Positions 1 through 12,579 of a stretch of DNA of 64,000 nucleotides are shown piece by piece. Numbering within the stretch: position 1 is the first letter of the stretch; the number at the start of each line of letters is the position of its first letter. Made by a program: the position numbers and the translations under genes. Origin of the DNA: Macrocybe gigantea (Eukaryota > Basidiomycota > Agaricomycetes > Agaricales > Callistosporiaceae); assembly GCA_011319805.1 (NCBI GenBank), contig SJRY01000084.1:1-64000 (forward strand), read 5' to 3'. The notes under the pieces were generated by a model that was not told where the DNA came from, ran no database searches, and was given only the letters and a program-made list of their open reading frames with translations.

Positions 1-172
1 GTGGCTTCGACACTGACTCTTTAGGTGTGGATCTTTCTATGGAACTGACATCAGGAGCTGTGCTGGTAAAGTCTCGACTCGAGACACCCCATGCACAACT
101 GCGACTCGTGAGTCGCCAAGGCCTCTCTCGCTATCGCCCATTTACTGTTCACATCCCCTCCCTCTCTAAAAC

Positions 173-3100
173 ATGAACCCTACTCCCAAACGTGGCTCTA
201 TCGCATTCTTGCTAAACTCGAGTGATCCCATCAAGGACTCCCAACAATGTCATCCAGGCCCCACTACACCCTTGAAAATGGCCGCTGACAATGATTTTGA
301 TAAGCTACGCACAGACATCAATGTTCGTGGGCCCATTGCTATTTATTGCTCACTAATGATTGAACTCGCTATTTTCAAGGTACCGCTGAACAAGCTGTAT
401 GTCAATGCAACACAGACAGCGGAGCTTATGAATCTCTATGGCACCGGCTTGGAATTGACGTGGCATGTCTTCGACAGCGATGCTGAAAGCCAGTCTCGTG
501 CGACAGCTCTCCTCAAGGAACATGGCCTTGATGTCCTTACAGTCAACAATTGGAGAACAAGTGAACATCAGCTGGAGTTGTGGTTGGGCCAGGGGTGACG
601 ATACTATTTCTTGTGTCTTAGTTCAATGGTATACAAAAACTGCTTTGTGAAAATGAGGTCGTTTCATCTGAATTTCAGTGAAGCATCTGTGGATATACGG
701 CTGCCCGACAAAAAGCTTATGCTGTGAAGCAAGCCAATGGCAAGCAAAGCAAAGTCTGGAATCGTCGAGTGCCATATGATTTCCATGAATGCCTTGCACA
801 TGCAGACATTACTTATTCAAAAAGCACGAACAAAATCCAAAGGATTGTCGGATACCTCAAACACGTTGATGCCTGTTCTGCTGCACCTATGACACGTCTC
901 CCTGCCATTCCACTCCACCCACATATCACTGAAATTGCTGTCGAACAGTTGCTTACTGGAGCAAGGTATGTTACTCGTCCCATAATATGTGTGCTCAGAA
1001 CCTACATTAACCTTTGGACATCTAGCATAACCATCTGTTCAGATGAAGAATTCCGAGATGATTTCCATTGGAGATATCGAGACCAGTTCCAGTTTGACCC
1101 TTCGACCTCGAATCACCACTATGAACTTTTGCCCACTGATTTTACGGCTCTCTACCGCAAGTACAACAGACGAATTGGAATCAACATTTCTAGCGCCCGA
1201 ATACAACTTGGATAACTGGTTGAATCCCCTTCACATGCATTTTAAACCAGATCTCTATCAGGCCGTTTTCCTGTATTGCCGCCGAGCTGATCAAAATGAG
1301 CGGTTGAAAGTATGCATTTCAACGCCTGATATGGATGCAGCGGCATGGGCATACAGATCTCAAAATCAGATTATCCTGGATGGCACATTTGGTGTCTGTA
1401 TTACTCGACTTCTTTTGTTCATTGCCATGGGTGTTGATGCCCAAGGACATGGAGTGCCGCTTGCTCTCTTTCTTTTTTCAGCACCAACAGGAAGCAGAGC
1501 GACGCACGCAGGATACAACATGGAAATCCTGACCGAACTCTTGCTAAAATGGAGGCAACACTTGATAAACAAGGACATGGCGTGTTTAAACCGGCAGTGG
1601 TGATCACAGATACTGATACGAAGGAGTGAGGCACACTTGTGAACATTTGGCCGAAAATAATTTTATTGCTGTGTAAGTTTCATGTTCAGCAATGTTGGAC
1701 AAATAAGCATCGAAAACTTTTGTCATCGAAGGAAAAAAGCCAGTCGTTTTGGAGCGAGCACATATTGAGTCGGCTGCATACCCTCGAAAACAGGCATGCT
1801 TTCAATCTTTCAGTAAAAGAAAAAGCTGAATTGTGTACAGGCTCCTTGAGATGCTGGAACATTCTGACGCACAAGCTCTCATACTAGCAGAGCAAAAGGT
1901 CCTTGAGGAGCTGATACACAGCAAAACAGACACATTGCTTCGGAAGTATGCAATAGCAGGCCTTGCATACCTCGAATATATGAGAACAACATGGTTGGAT
2001 CCTTCCATCTGGGCATCGTGGTCACAATTTGGTCGTCAACGTGCTGCTGATCAATTGAAAAAGCCTATCAGTGGTGTCATTCCGACCACAAACCATCTCG
2101 AATTATTCAACTGTGTTCTGAAGCGGAAATATATACCTCAATGGCAGCGCTTAGGCAGCTGCCTACGATTCGACATCCTTATACATCACCTAGTCCTCAA
2201 GATTATTCCAGAGCTATTCGCATGGCATCGTATCTGGAATGAATATGATCTCTGGATCAACGAGTGCTTCAAAAATGTCTCAGGTGGTCAAAATCTACGT
2301 TCATTGCTGTTACATTCTACCGAAGAAGAAAAAGCCAGCGCCCAGATAACCTGGTATTCGGAGGACACTATTCGCGAGCATAAAGCTAAAGCCATTCTGA
2401 GCAAGAATCGACTTGTAATTTGTGCGTCGCTTTGCCCTTACGAGATATGGGCATCGTGTGCTGCTACATCAGCCAACATTGATGACCCCGCACACCTTCG
2501 ATATTGGCTAACTATCCACCCTTCTGGACCTGCTACATGTACATGCAAGGACTGGTATGATTGAGGAGCCGCTTGCAAGCACCTCTGTGCATTGCGAATG
2601 TTGGTTATCCAGTCGGTTGCAGTTGGGAAACTGAAATCTCATCTCAAATTTCATTTTCCAATGACATCTGCCAAGGCAACCACAATCATGCAACGTTTGA
2701 AAGCTTGGTATAGTTTTTACTTTCCACTTGCTGTCACGGTTACTCCGAGAAAAAATCCAGACCAAGCCGCTTCTGGGTTAGTGCTTACAGGGCTCTCAGC
2801 AAACCCTCCTTCATCTATGACCACACATCTCCCATCATCGACTGCACCTGTACACCTTGATCCTCCTTGTGAAGGGATCATTGGTATTGCCGAAAGCCTC
2901 AACAATGACATGGCATTCCAAAATCTCGTTGGCAAAAAAACTACTCTTGTTTTAAATGATGACACCAATCATGACGAGGACACAAGCAATGAATCGGGGC
3001 TGGACTACGCTGGTAACACAATAGTTGAGGACTTGAGGAATGAGCATGGCATTCATCAGGCATGCTATATCTTCAGTCAAATTGTTGACTTACTCATTGC

Positions 3101-3479
3101 ACTCCTATGCTGTCAGGAAAACCAGAGGGCCATTGGCCTACAGGTCTATCAACAACTTGTTCAAGACATTAACAAAGTTCTTCCTTCACTTCACGGCATC
3201 TTGACGCTCCTCCATGACCTGCAAGTCAGTCCAGAATCTGCAACAAACAACACTACTACTGCATCCGATCGCATTCTCAATGATTTCCGGAATGTAATCC
3301 AATCACTCCATTCCCAAATCCAGGATTCCTTATGCACCAATGCATCGGGAACCACTGTTATGAACACTATGCTGCGAATTCTGGTTGCCAATTATCATGG
3401 CATGTCACACCAACAGGAGCTTCTTCCACCATCACCTGAGCCAAAACAAAAATGGAGAAAGTCATATGGCATGCTTTAG
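173..3479 (+). pseudogene. MULE-type transposase with SWIM zinc finger, decayed
   Basis: This is a Mutator-like (MULE) DDE transposase of a family common in basidiomycetes, now broken. Coding pieces in order are 173-598 (N-terminal, contains LYVNATQTAELMNLYGTGLE), 724-1215 (contains SKVWNRR and a probable 75-bp GT-AG intron at about 968-1042), 1043-1603 (MULE core with ILDGTFGVC and GVPLALFLFSAP), about 1639-1887 (LLLCKFHVQQCW), and 1833-3479. The SWIM motif CTCKDW...CKHLCALR lies at about 2535-2600 and is cut by an in-frame TGA at 2562-2564. The pieces occupy different frames, so indels as well as stops are present. The tail after 2700 is low-complexity and was not recognised. The reading is sure for the family but approximate for exon borders. 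Confidence 0.8.
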
Positions 3480-3583
3480 GAGGCGGACACTATTTTCGAT
3501 CACATTTTGTACTAGACAGCCTATCTAGTAAACTTCGCAGCCATGCTTTTGTAATACCTCACTGTCATAATGTGGTTGCAGGT

Positions 3584-3937
3584 TCAGCAGAGACGAAACA
3601 TCATCCAGAATTCACCTGCTGGTATACCTTCCAGACTGTCAAGATCCAGGTATACATCTAAAAACTCCTTCGTAGGCTCCAACAGTGTCAATTCACCTCC
3701 CTCATGTTTAACAGAACCAGGCTGGAGTGCGACCGCAGCTGGATACAGTGGCGAGTCAAAGGCAGGCAGGTCCAAAGTAACTAGAGTGGCTTTGTCAATC
3801 AATGACTTTGCATAGCTTTGCATAGAAATGAGTAACTTACTGCTGGGCAAAATTCGCGGAGGCAGAGGAGGTGGCGAAATCACATTCAGCCTTCTCGCCT
3901 TTGTGCGCTTGGTCATGGTCGATCCTGATATGCCCAT
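3584..3937 (-). CDS. Hypothetical 117-codon ORF
   Basis: An open frame of 117 codons on the minus strand, downstream of the GRF zinc-finger gene and on the same strand. The middle holds an in-frame GTAAGT...AAAG stretch of 51 bp at about 3811-3861 that could be an intron and matches the intron size of the neighbouring gene. No domain was recognised. The N-terminus is basic (TKRTKARR) and proline-rich and the C-terminus ends WMMFRLC. It may be a terminal part of a larger spliced gene, or chance. Confidence 0.25.
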   Translation of the reverse strand: MGISGSTMTKRTKARRLNVISPPPLPPRILPSSKLLISMQSYAKSLIDKATLVTLDLPAFDSPLYPAAVALQPGSVKHEGGELTLLEPTKEFLDVYLDLDSLEGIPAGEFWMMFRLC

Positions 3938-4038
3938 TGCTGCTTGATGTTCACGGGAGAGGGTGACAATGCATAATCAGACCCAAATATGCCAGATGCT
4001 GCCATGATCATGGGTGTGCTCCTGAGCTTTCAGCGAGC

Positions 4039-4801
4039 TCATTTAGGACGTGAACTTGGTGATGGTAAAATAAAGCCTGGGTCAATAGATTCATAAAAAG
4101 AAGAGAAAAACAGATGGTGACCAACGTACCATTAAGAAGGTCCTCTGCCTCACTGTCGAACACATCAGCCTTTTTTGGAGTTGACGAACTGGGTGGGACT
4201 GCAGGCAAAATTGAATACGAGGAACTAGATAACATAACATGACACACCTGGAAGGCGTTTCTGATAAGGTTTCGATACAACAGTGGCATCAGCATTGAGG
4301 TAGACCTCCGTGAAATTCACTGAGGGTGGTGTGAGTGAGGATATGAAGAAAATCGAAGAAAACTCTCACTGAAGTATGAACAGTCTTCCTTTTGAGCACA
4401 GCGCGCAACAAAATGACCACTGTTGTGGCCAGTTCCACTGACCTTATAGGTTTTCACTTCAGCATCATGAAAACATCGCAGCGTCTTGAACTCATGGGTT
4501 TTGTGGTAGCTCCAGACAAATTTCGGCTCCAAAAGCTCACCGTTCTGGAGGAGAGGACTGGAGAAGTCTGTCAATGATTTGAATGCACAGAATATTTCGA
4601 GCACACATACTAAGGAACTTTACGAAGAGATGATGGGTCTCTGGGATCAAATGTTGTTATGTTTGATGACCCATTTTGGAGGCACTTCAGTGCATGGAAG
4701 AGAGGTGTGCCAGGTGAAGCTGAGGGAGAGCTGGCAGGAGGCTTGAGGGGTGAGGATTTTGGAGGTGAAAAATCAGCCATTCGATTTGCAGAAGCTGGCA
4801 A
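4039..4801 (-). CDS. GRF-type zinc-finger protein, five exons, 185 aa
   Basis: Exons at 4801-4611, 4557-4370, 4319-4248, 4198-4130 and 4076-4039 join into one frame of exactly 558 nt (185 aa plus TGA). All four introns are 49-53 bp with GT-AG ends. Residues 92-126 fit a GRF zinc finger: C92-x-H94, the N-x-G-x-x-F core at 109-113, C117 and C123 followed by SYF. GRF fingers are nucleic-acid-binding modules found in DNA repair proteins and in some transposon-linked proteins. The N-terminus (1-40) is rich in Pro and Ser. The gene is apparently intact although the MULE next to it is dead. The function beyond nucleic-acid binding is unknown. The start was taken as the first ATG of the open frame; an upstream exon is possible. 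Confidence 0.6.
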
Positions 4802-5583
4802 TGCTACTCACTTATGTGAGGAGAGACACGCTCAAAAAGTACACATTGGTTGCTGTCGTGTCAATCAACTGTAGCCTCTATGTCTTCAATGGATTCACCT
4901 CCAATATTGACAGGTGTAAGTGCCATGGACCAACTACAGACAGAAACATGTAATTATGGGGCACGTAGACAGAAAAAGGAAAGTACTGATTAGAATCATG
5001 ATCAAGATGCTGTCGAAGTCAATGATGACGAGAGAAGTGGGTTGTTGACAAGTCCTGTCAAGGGGGAAGGCGGAGGGGCTTACATCAGCTGGTTCGAGTC
5101 ACATCACTCTTTGGGCCAACTGGCTGCTCCAGTTGCAGTTTTGTATTGTATCCTCCTCATTTCCTACTGCCTTCCCTATTGGTTATCTTGCTCCTTTTTC
5201 TTTTTCTTTTTTTCTCCTAATGGACTTCTGCAATGCAGCATTTCAGCAATGTATTAGATCTTAGTCCTACAATATACAGATTTGGCTTGTAACCACCCTT
5301 TGGAGTGTGTCTGGCTCTGAGAAGTTGAGAAAGTCCTATTGATAGCATTATATGCATATGTTGTGAAAGTTTGGGCTGAACCATTACAATGGGAATTGAG
5401 GAGCATTTAGACTCATGGGTCGACATGTTTCAGGGTTGTCCAGCTTCGGCTGTAATGCCCCACCCAACTGTTACCTCATATCATATGTTGTTTATTTGAT
5501 AGGCTTGATCATCTTCTTGAGATGTCAGGCTAAACTCTTGCCTCAGAATCTGGTCTCTTAGGCTTTTTTAAGTCTGCTTTCAG
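4802..5583. other. Flank with no recognised gene
   Basis: Several short ORFs occur on both strands but none shows a recognisable domain or consistent splice structure. It ends at the 5' LTR of SP copy O; the 5 bp before the LTR (5579-5583) are TTCAG. Confidence 0.5.
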
Positions 5584-5903
5584 TGTTATAGATGTTGTCC
5601 AAAGGACTATTCAATTTCTTATCTTATCTTTCCCATATCCCTTATCTCCCCCATCACACTGCACAGTGTGCAGCTATTGAGTCATTTCACTTCCCTAGTC
5701 ATCCTAAGTCATCTTCCTCCAGTCTTACTCATCCACAGTCCACAGCATTGCACAGCCCATGGTCTATGCTCGGGTACTGTAACATATATAAGGACTCCTA
5801 GATATACCAGTAGTGCTAGGCTTAATATTCCTTTTGCTATTGTCTCAAGACTACTCTTGCACTTAGTTTGCTCAAGTCCTTTTGAGATTTGTCTAGCCTA
5901 ACA
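5584..5903 (+). repeat. SP copy O 5' LTR (320 bp)
   Basis: Starts TGTTATAGATG and ends TAGCCTAACA. It aligns end to end with the nine other SP LTRs in the window. TATA box TATATAA at 5785-5791; the predicted R start AGGCTTAATAT is at 5818-5828. Confidence 0.9.
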
Positions 5904-5905
5904 AG

Positions 5906-5916
5906 ATATTAAGCCT
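5906..5916 (+). promoter_or_regulatory. SP copy O self-primer binding site
   Basis: ATATTAAGCCT lies 2 nt after the LTR and is the exact reverse complement of the LTR segment at 5818-5828, which is the predicted 5' end of the transcript. No TGG start of a normal tRNA primer site is present. Confidence 0.75.
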
Positions 5917-6140
5917 CATTGAGACTTGCTCAGACTCACACACACACCATGTTATGCTTTATCAAAGACTTGATCAACATTCAATGACAAGTGGTCGCTG
6001 ACCCAGCAAGCACTAGCATGAGTGACGAGAGTACTTGGCTCAGAGAAGTAGATCAGACATTGCAGTTCATGCCATTTGCAGAGATGGTCCATGCCATCTG
6101 CAGAGACACTAGCAATCCAAACAAATGAAAGAGAGAGCAC

Positions 6141-7728
6141 ATGCCTACACCAAGTAGTGATGATGAAGAACAGGCATTTCTGAGAGAGTTTGCTTTTACT
6201 ATTGCAGATGAACCCACTGAGATCCTCAGTGAAGGAGCAGTACAACTCATTGCAGAACTTTTCCTAGAAGGAGAACATGAGATAAGCTTAGAAGAGCTAT
6301 GGTCAGACCAGAATCTTCTTGCCAAAGAAGAGGACGAATCCATCTGCAAGAAAACAAGAGAAGAATGAATACAAGCCTGGGACTTCAGGTAACAACAGAT
6401 CGAAAACTATAATCACTGAATGCAGGAAGAAGACATAGTGATATAGAGAGGACATGATATACAGAGTGTACAATAGAACTAATGAGAATGACATCAAAGT
6501 CAGAAACACATAGGAATGAAACCACTAAACCCTTTCAGAGGACCAATCCACCAAAGCACTGCATAAGAAGAGAATTGCACCACTATGGTGAAAGTAAGCA
6601 ACAGCAACTGGGATGAATACTATTAGTGAAGGGAGCAAAAAGGATTACCAAAGACAAACAGACTGACCACTGCAGAGTGGACTAATTTTGAACAAGCTTG
6701 TAGAATCGCAGGAGTCAATCTAGACTACTGGAAAGAATAGAGAGAGGAACGAAGACAGAAGCAGCTTCAAGAACAGCAAGCCCAAGTATAAGCACAACAG
6801 ATCCAAGAGCAACAGATCCAGGAACAAGAGGACTAAGACTAAGACAATGATGAAGAGACTCCCCAAAGAATGATGACAGAATATAAAAGAATTATTACTG
6901 ATCTGAAATCCTTCACAGGAGATTGAATGGCCTTCAACATTTGGTGGAGGAAGATAAAACTCTACATAACTACACATGGAGACCTCATGAATACACAGAA
7001 GATCGGAGCGGTCCTGTCTAGAATGACTGATGGACCAGGAGCCCACTGGGCGTCAAAGAAGATTGACACCACTACCAATCAAAGCACATGGGCTGACTTC
7101 ATAACTGAGATAGAGATACAATTCAGCAACATCATATCACCATCACAAGCAGGAAGCAAACTATTCAATATCAGATAGGGAAACTGACCCATCAACAAAT
7201 TTCTGGATGAATTCCTAGACCTCGCAGGGAAAGCAGGAATGACAGGGACAGCCCCTTGTTTCCTACTTGAGAAGAGCTTAAATCGAAGAATAGCAGAAGC
7301 TATACACTCGATCTCCACACTTCCAATGGATAGAGATGAATATATCAAGACAGTTTGAGCAATTGGATGAAACATTGATGAACATAGGAATGTGATGAGA
7401 GGAGAATTTACAAGCAATCAGTGCAAGCCTGGAAATCCAAGCCAAGGAGCAGAATAGGCCATGGAAGTCAACAAAGTACAAAGCAACAACTGCTTTAATT
7501 GCAATAAACCAGGGCACCTCTCACGAAACTGTCTGGAACTACAAAAGGGAGCAGCAAATATCACATGTTTCAACTGTGGCTTGGAAGGACACTATGCATG
7601 GAACTGCAAGAAGAAGAAAAAAGGAAAATCCTGAGTCAGAGAAGTGAAAGAAGAAGAAGGAGAGAATGAAGAAGACAAGGATGAAGAAAACTCTGACAAA
7701 GAGGATTTTGTCAAAGGGTCTGACTAGA
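6141..7728 (+). pseudogene. SP copy O ORF0 plus gag, decayed
   Basis: It starts at the MPTPSSDDEE ATG used by copies A and C. The conserved TAA that ends ORF0 in every SP copy is present near 6562. Gag follows with the FDIWW-like capsid segment (about 6927-7178) and two CCHC zinc knuckles, [14 protein letters not shown] and [14 protein letters not shown], at about 7489-7610. Stops arise mainly by CAG to TAG, CGA to TGA and TGG to TGA changes compared with copy C. The slippery site seen in other copies is mutated here (GGATTTT). Confidence 0.8.
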
Positions 7729-8186
7729 AGGTGCTAAATTGTGATCCATATAGCTAAAACAGACTTGCTTCAATATCAGATGTAGATTATCCCATACTCT
7801 GAAATATACCATTCCTGCAAAGTGATCTAAAGCACTAAGGAAAACCATCTGAGGTGACAAACCACCCAAAAAAAAAGAGCTCACAGTACCAGCCAAGATA
7901 TAAATGCAAAAAGGAATAGCAATAATAACACCAGAAGTCGATAGCAGAGCAGACAGGACCTGCATCAACACCGCAATAGTAGCAAAAACAGGGCTGAAGA
8001 TATGACAAATTAAGAAGATTCCAATCATAAATGCAGATGGATCATCCAACCACCAAAAAACAGCAGACCGAGTAGCAGAGGTCCACATTAATATTAAAGG
8101 ATACAAGGAGCATATGGAAGCCATTGTACTTGACATTGGAAAAACTGACATGCTACTAGAATATGACTAGCTTGTCTACCACAACC
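7729..8186 (+). pseudogene. SP copy O gag-pol junction and protease start
   Basis: It aligns with the -1 frame downstream of gag in copies B and C, up to the protease segment, and then stops at the insertion of copy A (TSD CAACC at 8182-8186). It is broken by several stops. The protein continues at 20937. Confidence 0.7.
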
Positions 8187-8506
8187 TGTTAGGCTAGACA
8201 AATCTCAGAAGGACTCGGGCAGACTAAGTGCGAGAGTGGTCTTGAGATGATGGCAAAAGGAATATTAAGCCTAGTGTTACTGGTACATCTGGGAGTCCTT
8301 ATATACACTACAGTACTTGAGCATGGACCATGGGCTGCGCAATGCTGTGGACTGCGGATGAGTAAGACTGGAAGGAGATGACTCAGAATGACTAGGGAAG
8401 TGGGATGACTCGATGGCTGCATGCTGCGCAGCATGACGGGGGAGATAAGGGATGTGGGAAAGATAAGATAGGAAAATGAATGGTCCTTTGAGCGATGTCT
8501 GTAACA
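8187..8506 (-). repeat. SP copy A 3' LTR (320 bp)
   Basis: Bounded by TGTTAGGCTAG and CTGTAACA as read on the plus strand, with TSD CAACC just outside. Its partner is 20612-20931. Confidence 0.92.
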
Positions 8507-8543
8507 TCACCCTCTCTGTAGATTTGCGTCCTCACGAAAAACC

Positions 8544-8941
8544 TTAGTCCAGCTGTCCCCACCCAGTATTGGTCTCCCAGGCGGTCGCGGCATGCGGGGC
8601 CCATGTATGAATGAGCTCTTCATTATAGGTGCGGATGTGATGGAGTGTGGTGGTGAGGAGTTTAAGTTGCCGGTTTTCTGTGCGAAGCATTTCCATTGCC
8701 TCGTGAAGCGCGATACATTCAGCTGCAGTGGGGCCGGTCCCATCAGGGGTTCGCCCAGTCCAGAGGTGTGTGCGGACGGTCATAACATAGCACATATATG
8801 TGCCAAGTGTGATGGCGAGGGGGTCCATGTAGTCGCTAGCATTGAGAATCCTTGCCAGATTCTCGAGGTCACTTGGGCAGTTGGGGTAGGTGCGCGGCTG
8901 CCCTCGCTGCTGTCGATGCTGATGGGGGCATTGGTGGTCAT
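8544..8941 (-). pseudogene. SP copy A ORF3 (post-chromodomain ORF), one frameshift
   Basis: This third ORF lies between the pol stop and the 3' LTR. The ATG at 8941-8939 overlaps the pol TGA (8940-8938) as ATGA. The C-terminal half is open (8828-8544, MDPLAITLGTYMCYV through GWGQLD). The first part is out of frame through loss of one C in the ACCTACCCC stretch compared with copies B and C. The protein has a heptad-like segment (EAMEMLRTENRQLKLL) that may form a short coiled coil. No known family was recognised. Confidence 0.6.
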
Positions 8942-11900
8942 GAAGTGCAATTTTTGGTCTTCTTCCCTCTTGTCATGATCCTTTTATCCTGGTTCGCAGT
9001 CTTCTTTAGGAAGTGGTCTAGAGCTTGCTGCGCATTTCCCAGTTCCTTCTCTTTGATCCATGTGTTCTCTTCATGTCCATATCCTTTCCATTTGACCAGG
9101 AATAGTGTCCCCTCCCTTGTTTCTTCCTTTTTAGGATCTCTTCTATCTCGTACTCTTCTTCATCATTTATGATTTCAGGGGGTGGTGGTGATGGTCGCTC
9201 TTGTATCTTGAAACGGGGTCCTTTGTAAGGCATGAGCAGTGTTTCATTGAACACGGGGTGTATCAGCTGCCATGATGCTGGGAGTTCCAGGCGATATGCC
9301 GAGGCTCCTTTCTTTTCAACCACCTTGAATGGTCCGTATCGGAGTGCCGATAACTTCTTTGATGGTCAATTGACTGTGATATTGGTGGCTTCTAGCCATA
9401 CTCTATCTCCTTTCTTGTATTCACGGGCGGGTTTTCGTCTCGCATCGTAATTGTCTTTGGCTCGTGTTTGTGCATATTGCAGTGCGGCATTTGCTTCCTT
9501 TCGTATTTGGTTCATTCTTTTGACAAAGTCTTTTGCTGCAGGGTTATTCCCTTCTGTCGTCTGTGGCTCTCCCTTCCAGGGGTGCATTCCATAGTTGAGG
9601 TAGAATGGTGTCTCCTTCATTCCCTGGTGTGCTTTGTCATTGTATTGGTACTCTGCGATTGCTATCCATTCTGCCCAATCGTCCTGTAAGTTGTTTGTGA
9701 AGCTTCTGAGGAAGGCTTCTGTTTCTTGGTGGGATCGCTCCGCCTGTCCATCTGTCTGTGGGTGATAGGCCGTTGATAGATTTTGCTTTGTTCCGAGTAA
9801 TTTTAGAAGTGCTGTCATGAATCGTGCTGTGAACTGGGGTCCTCGATCACTGATGATCTTTCGTGGGATTCCATGAAGCTGCCACACATTGTCTTGGTAT
9901 AGTCATGCGAGACCTTCTGCTGTGAGTTCGGTCTTTGTGGGAACTAGGTGGATCATCTTGGTCAGGCGGTCTGTGACTGCGGCGATGGCATTAAAGCCAT
10001 TCGAGCTGGGTAGCAGTCCTATGAGATCTACTCCGATATCTTCCCATGGTTGCTGTGGGACTTCGTGCGGGTGCAGGGGTGCATGTTTCTTTTGTCGGAT
10101 GATTTTGTTTCGCTGACATGTTTTGCATCCATTGACATACTTCTTGATGTCTGTTAGCATTGATGGCCACCAATAGGTGCGGCTTATAAGCTCGTGCATG
10201 CGGTATTGCCCTGGGTGTCCTCCGATGGGTGTGTCGTGGTGTTCAAACATGATGTTTTCCTTCAGTTTGTTGTCTGGAGGAATGTAGATTTTTCCTCCTA
10301 CGTATATGATGTGGTCGTCTTCTGTGAACCAGTGTGGTTTTTCCTTCAGTCCTGTTGTTACGATTGTCTCCCTTCATGTGCATTGTCGAATTTGTTCTAT
10401 CCTTGAGGATTCGATCATCGTGATTCCTCTTGTTTGTATTGTTTCATTATTTTCTGCTTCTTCTTTTTGTGGGTGTTCATCCTTGAACATTATAAATTCG
10501 AAGTCTTGTTCATTATTCTCTTCCAGATGTCGAATGAATGCTGCTTCTTTGATCATTTGTATATTATCCTTTCTGCTAGATTTTCTTCATATCCTGCTAT
10601 CCGTGATAGGACGTCTGCTTTTCCATTGGCCTTTCCTGGTACATGTTATAGTTTATAGTCATATTCCTGTAGTTTCAGGTACCAGCTGATCTGTCACGAA
10701 TTGAGTCACTGCGGTTTTCAGAAATATGATAGGTTTTTGTGATCCGTCAATATTTCGAACTTCTCTCAAGCTTCAAGGAGGTATTGTCTCCATGTCTTTA
10801 GTGCGACCATTATCGCAAGAAGTTCCTTGTCATAGATTTTGTAGTTTTGTTCCACTGGGGTCATGCATCTCGAAATGAATGTGATCGGATGCCATAGTTC
10901 TTTCTGCTGTTGTGATAGTACCGCTCCAATGGCATATCCTGAGGCGTCCGTTTCGACTTGGAATTTTCCTTCTGTCTGTGGTAGTGCTAGAATGGGTGCT
11001 GAGGTTATATGTCGGATCAGTTCTTTGAAAGCGGCTTGTTGCTTGTCTGTCTACTGGAATGTTTTGTTTCCAGTCAACTCCGTCAGGGGTTTAGCGACCT
11101 TTGCATATCCCTTGATGAATCGTCGGTAAAAGTTCATGAATCCCAAGAACTTTTGTAGTTCTTTGTTTGTCTTTGGGGTTGGCCAGGATTGTACGGCTGT
11201 GATCTTTTCTGGTTCCATTTCTACCTTCCCTTCTCCTACAATGTATCCTAGTACTGGGACTTTCGATGATTCCCAGACGCATTTTGGTCCTTTGATGAAT
11301 AGGTCGTTCTTGTTCAGTATTTCCATGACTTCTATGGTGTTCTTTTGGAGTTCTTCTCGTGTTCGTCCGATGATTATGATGTCGTCCATATAGATTATGC
11401 ACACTCTTCTTCGTATTTGGTCTTGGAAGAGGCTCGCCATCATTCGGCTAAAAGTGCCTGGTGCGTTGCACTGCCCAAAATACATGACTGTTGGTTCGAA
11501 GAATCCTCTTGCTGTTAGGAAGGCTGCCTTCCATTCGTCCCCTTTCCGGATGCGCACGTTATTGTATCCCCAGATAATATCGATCTTGCTAAAGTACTTT
11601 GCTCCTTGTAATACATCAAGGAGCTCGCTGATGCATGGTAGTGGGAATTTGTCCTTGACCATATATTTGTTTATCTCCCGGTAGTCTTGGATGAGTCGTT
11701 TGCTTCCATCCTTCTTGTTGCGAAAGAAGCAGGGTGCTGCGTAAGGCAATTTCGATGGGCGTATTTTTCCTGTTCATAATCCTTCTTCGACGAAGGCATC
11801 TAGTTCCTCTAGTTCTTTCTGTGTCATCGGATAAACCTTGCTCGGTATTATTTTGGGTGCATCCTTTGTTAAGTTCATTTCATGGTCCCATTCTTTGTGG

Positions 11901-12579
11901 TCTGGTAAGCGATCAAAGTTCTTCTCCTTGAAGAGGTGTTTGAATCTGATCAGATATGGGGGTATCTGGGTTCCTGTCTTGTCGCTGGCTGTGGTTTTCG
12001 CTGGTTCAGCCACCTTCTGTATCTTAATCATCTGGTGGTTTATTTTGCACGTTTTAGGGCATCTGTCGAAGACAACTTCTCCTGTCCTCCATTTGATTGT
12101 TGGGTTGTGGTAGACAAGCCAGTCATGTCCTAGTAGCATGTCAGTTTTTCCGATGTCGAGTACGATGGCTTCCATGTGCTCCTTGTGTTCTTTAATGTCA
12201 ATGTGGACCTCCGCTACTCGGTCTGCTGTTTTCTGGCAGTTGGGTGATCTGTCTGCATTTATGATGGGAATCTTCTTGATTCGTTGTGTCTTCAGTCCTG
12301 TTTTTGCTACTATTGCGGTGTTGATGCAGGTCCTATCCGCTCTGCTATCGACTTCTGGTGTTATCATTGTGATTCCTTTTCACGTTCATATCCTTGCTGG
12401 TACTGCGAGTTCTTTCCTCTTTGGTGGTTTGTCCCCTTGGACGGTTTTCCTTGGTGCTTCAGATCGCTTGGCGGGAATGGTGTATTTCAGAGTATGGGAT
12501 GATCTACATCCGGTATCAAAGCGAGTCTGTTTCAGTTGTATGGGTCGCGATTTAGCACCTCTTAGTCGGATCCTTCGGC
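8938..12579 (-). pseudogene. SP copy A pol (PR-RT-RH-IN-chromodomain), decayed
   Basis: Domains in order on the minus strand are the protease region (12367-11774, with DSRAD in place of the active DSGA, and LGHDWLVYHNP), RT (11749-11051, with IYMDDIII), RNase H, integrase with an HHCC finger (GGHPGQYRMHEL...CKTC, about 10250-10120) and the DDE core (9887-9366), then a chromodomain (about 9200-9030; EEYEIEEILKRKKQGRG). Stops shared with copy C follow VEEGL (near 11772) and LLEA (near 10772). The chromodomain predicts targeting to heterochromatin, as known for chromoviruses. Confidence 0.85.

Noticed and set aside
8592..10689. Plus-strand ORFs over SP copy A (and the like over B, E and AS)
   Set aside because: They are mirror frames of the minus-strand pol and show no domain of their own.
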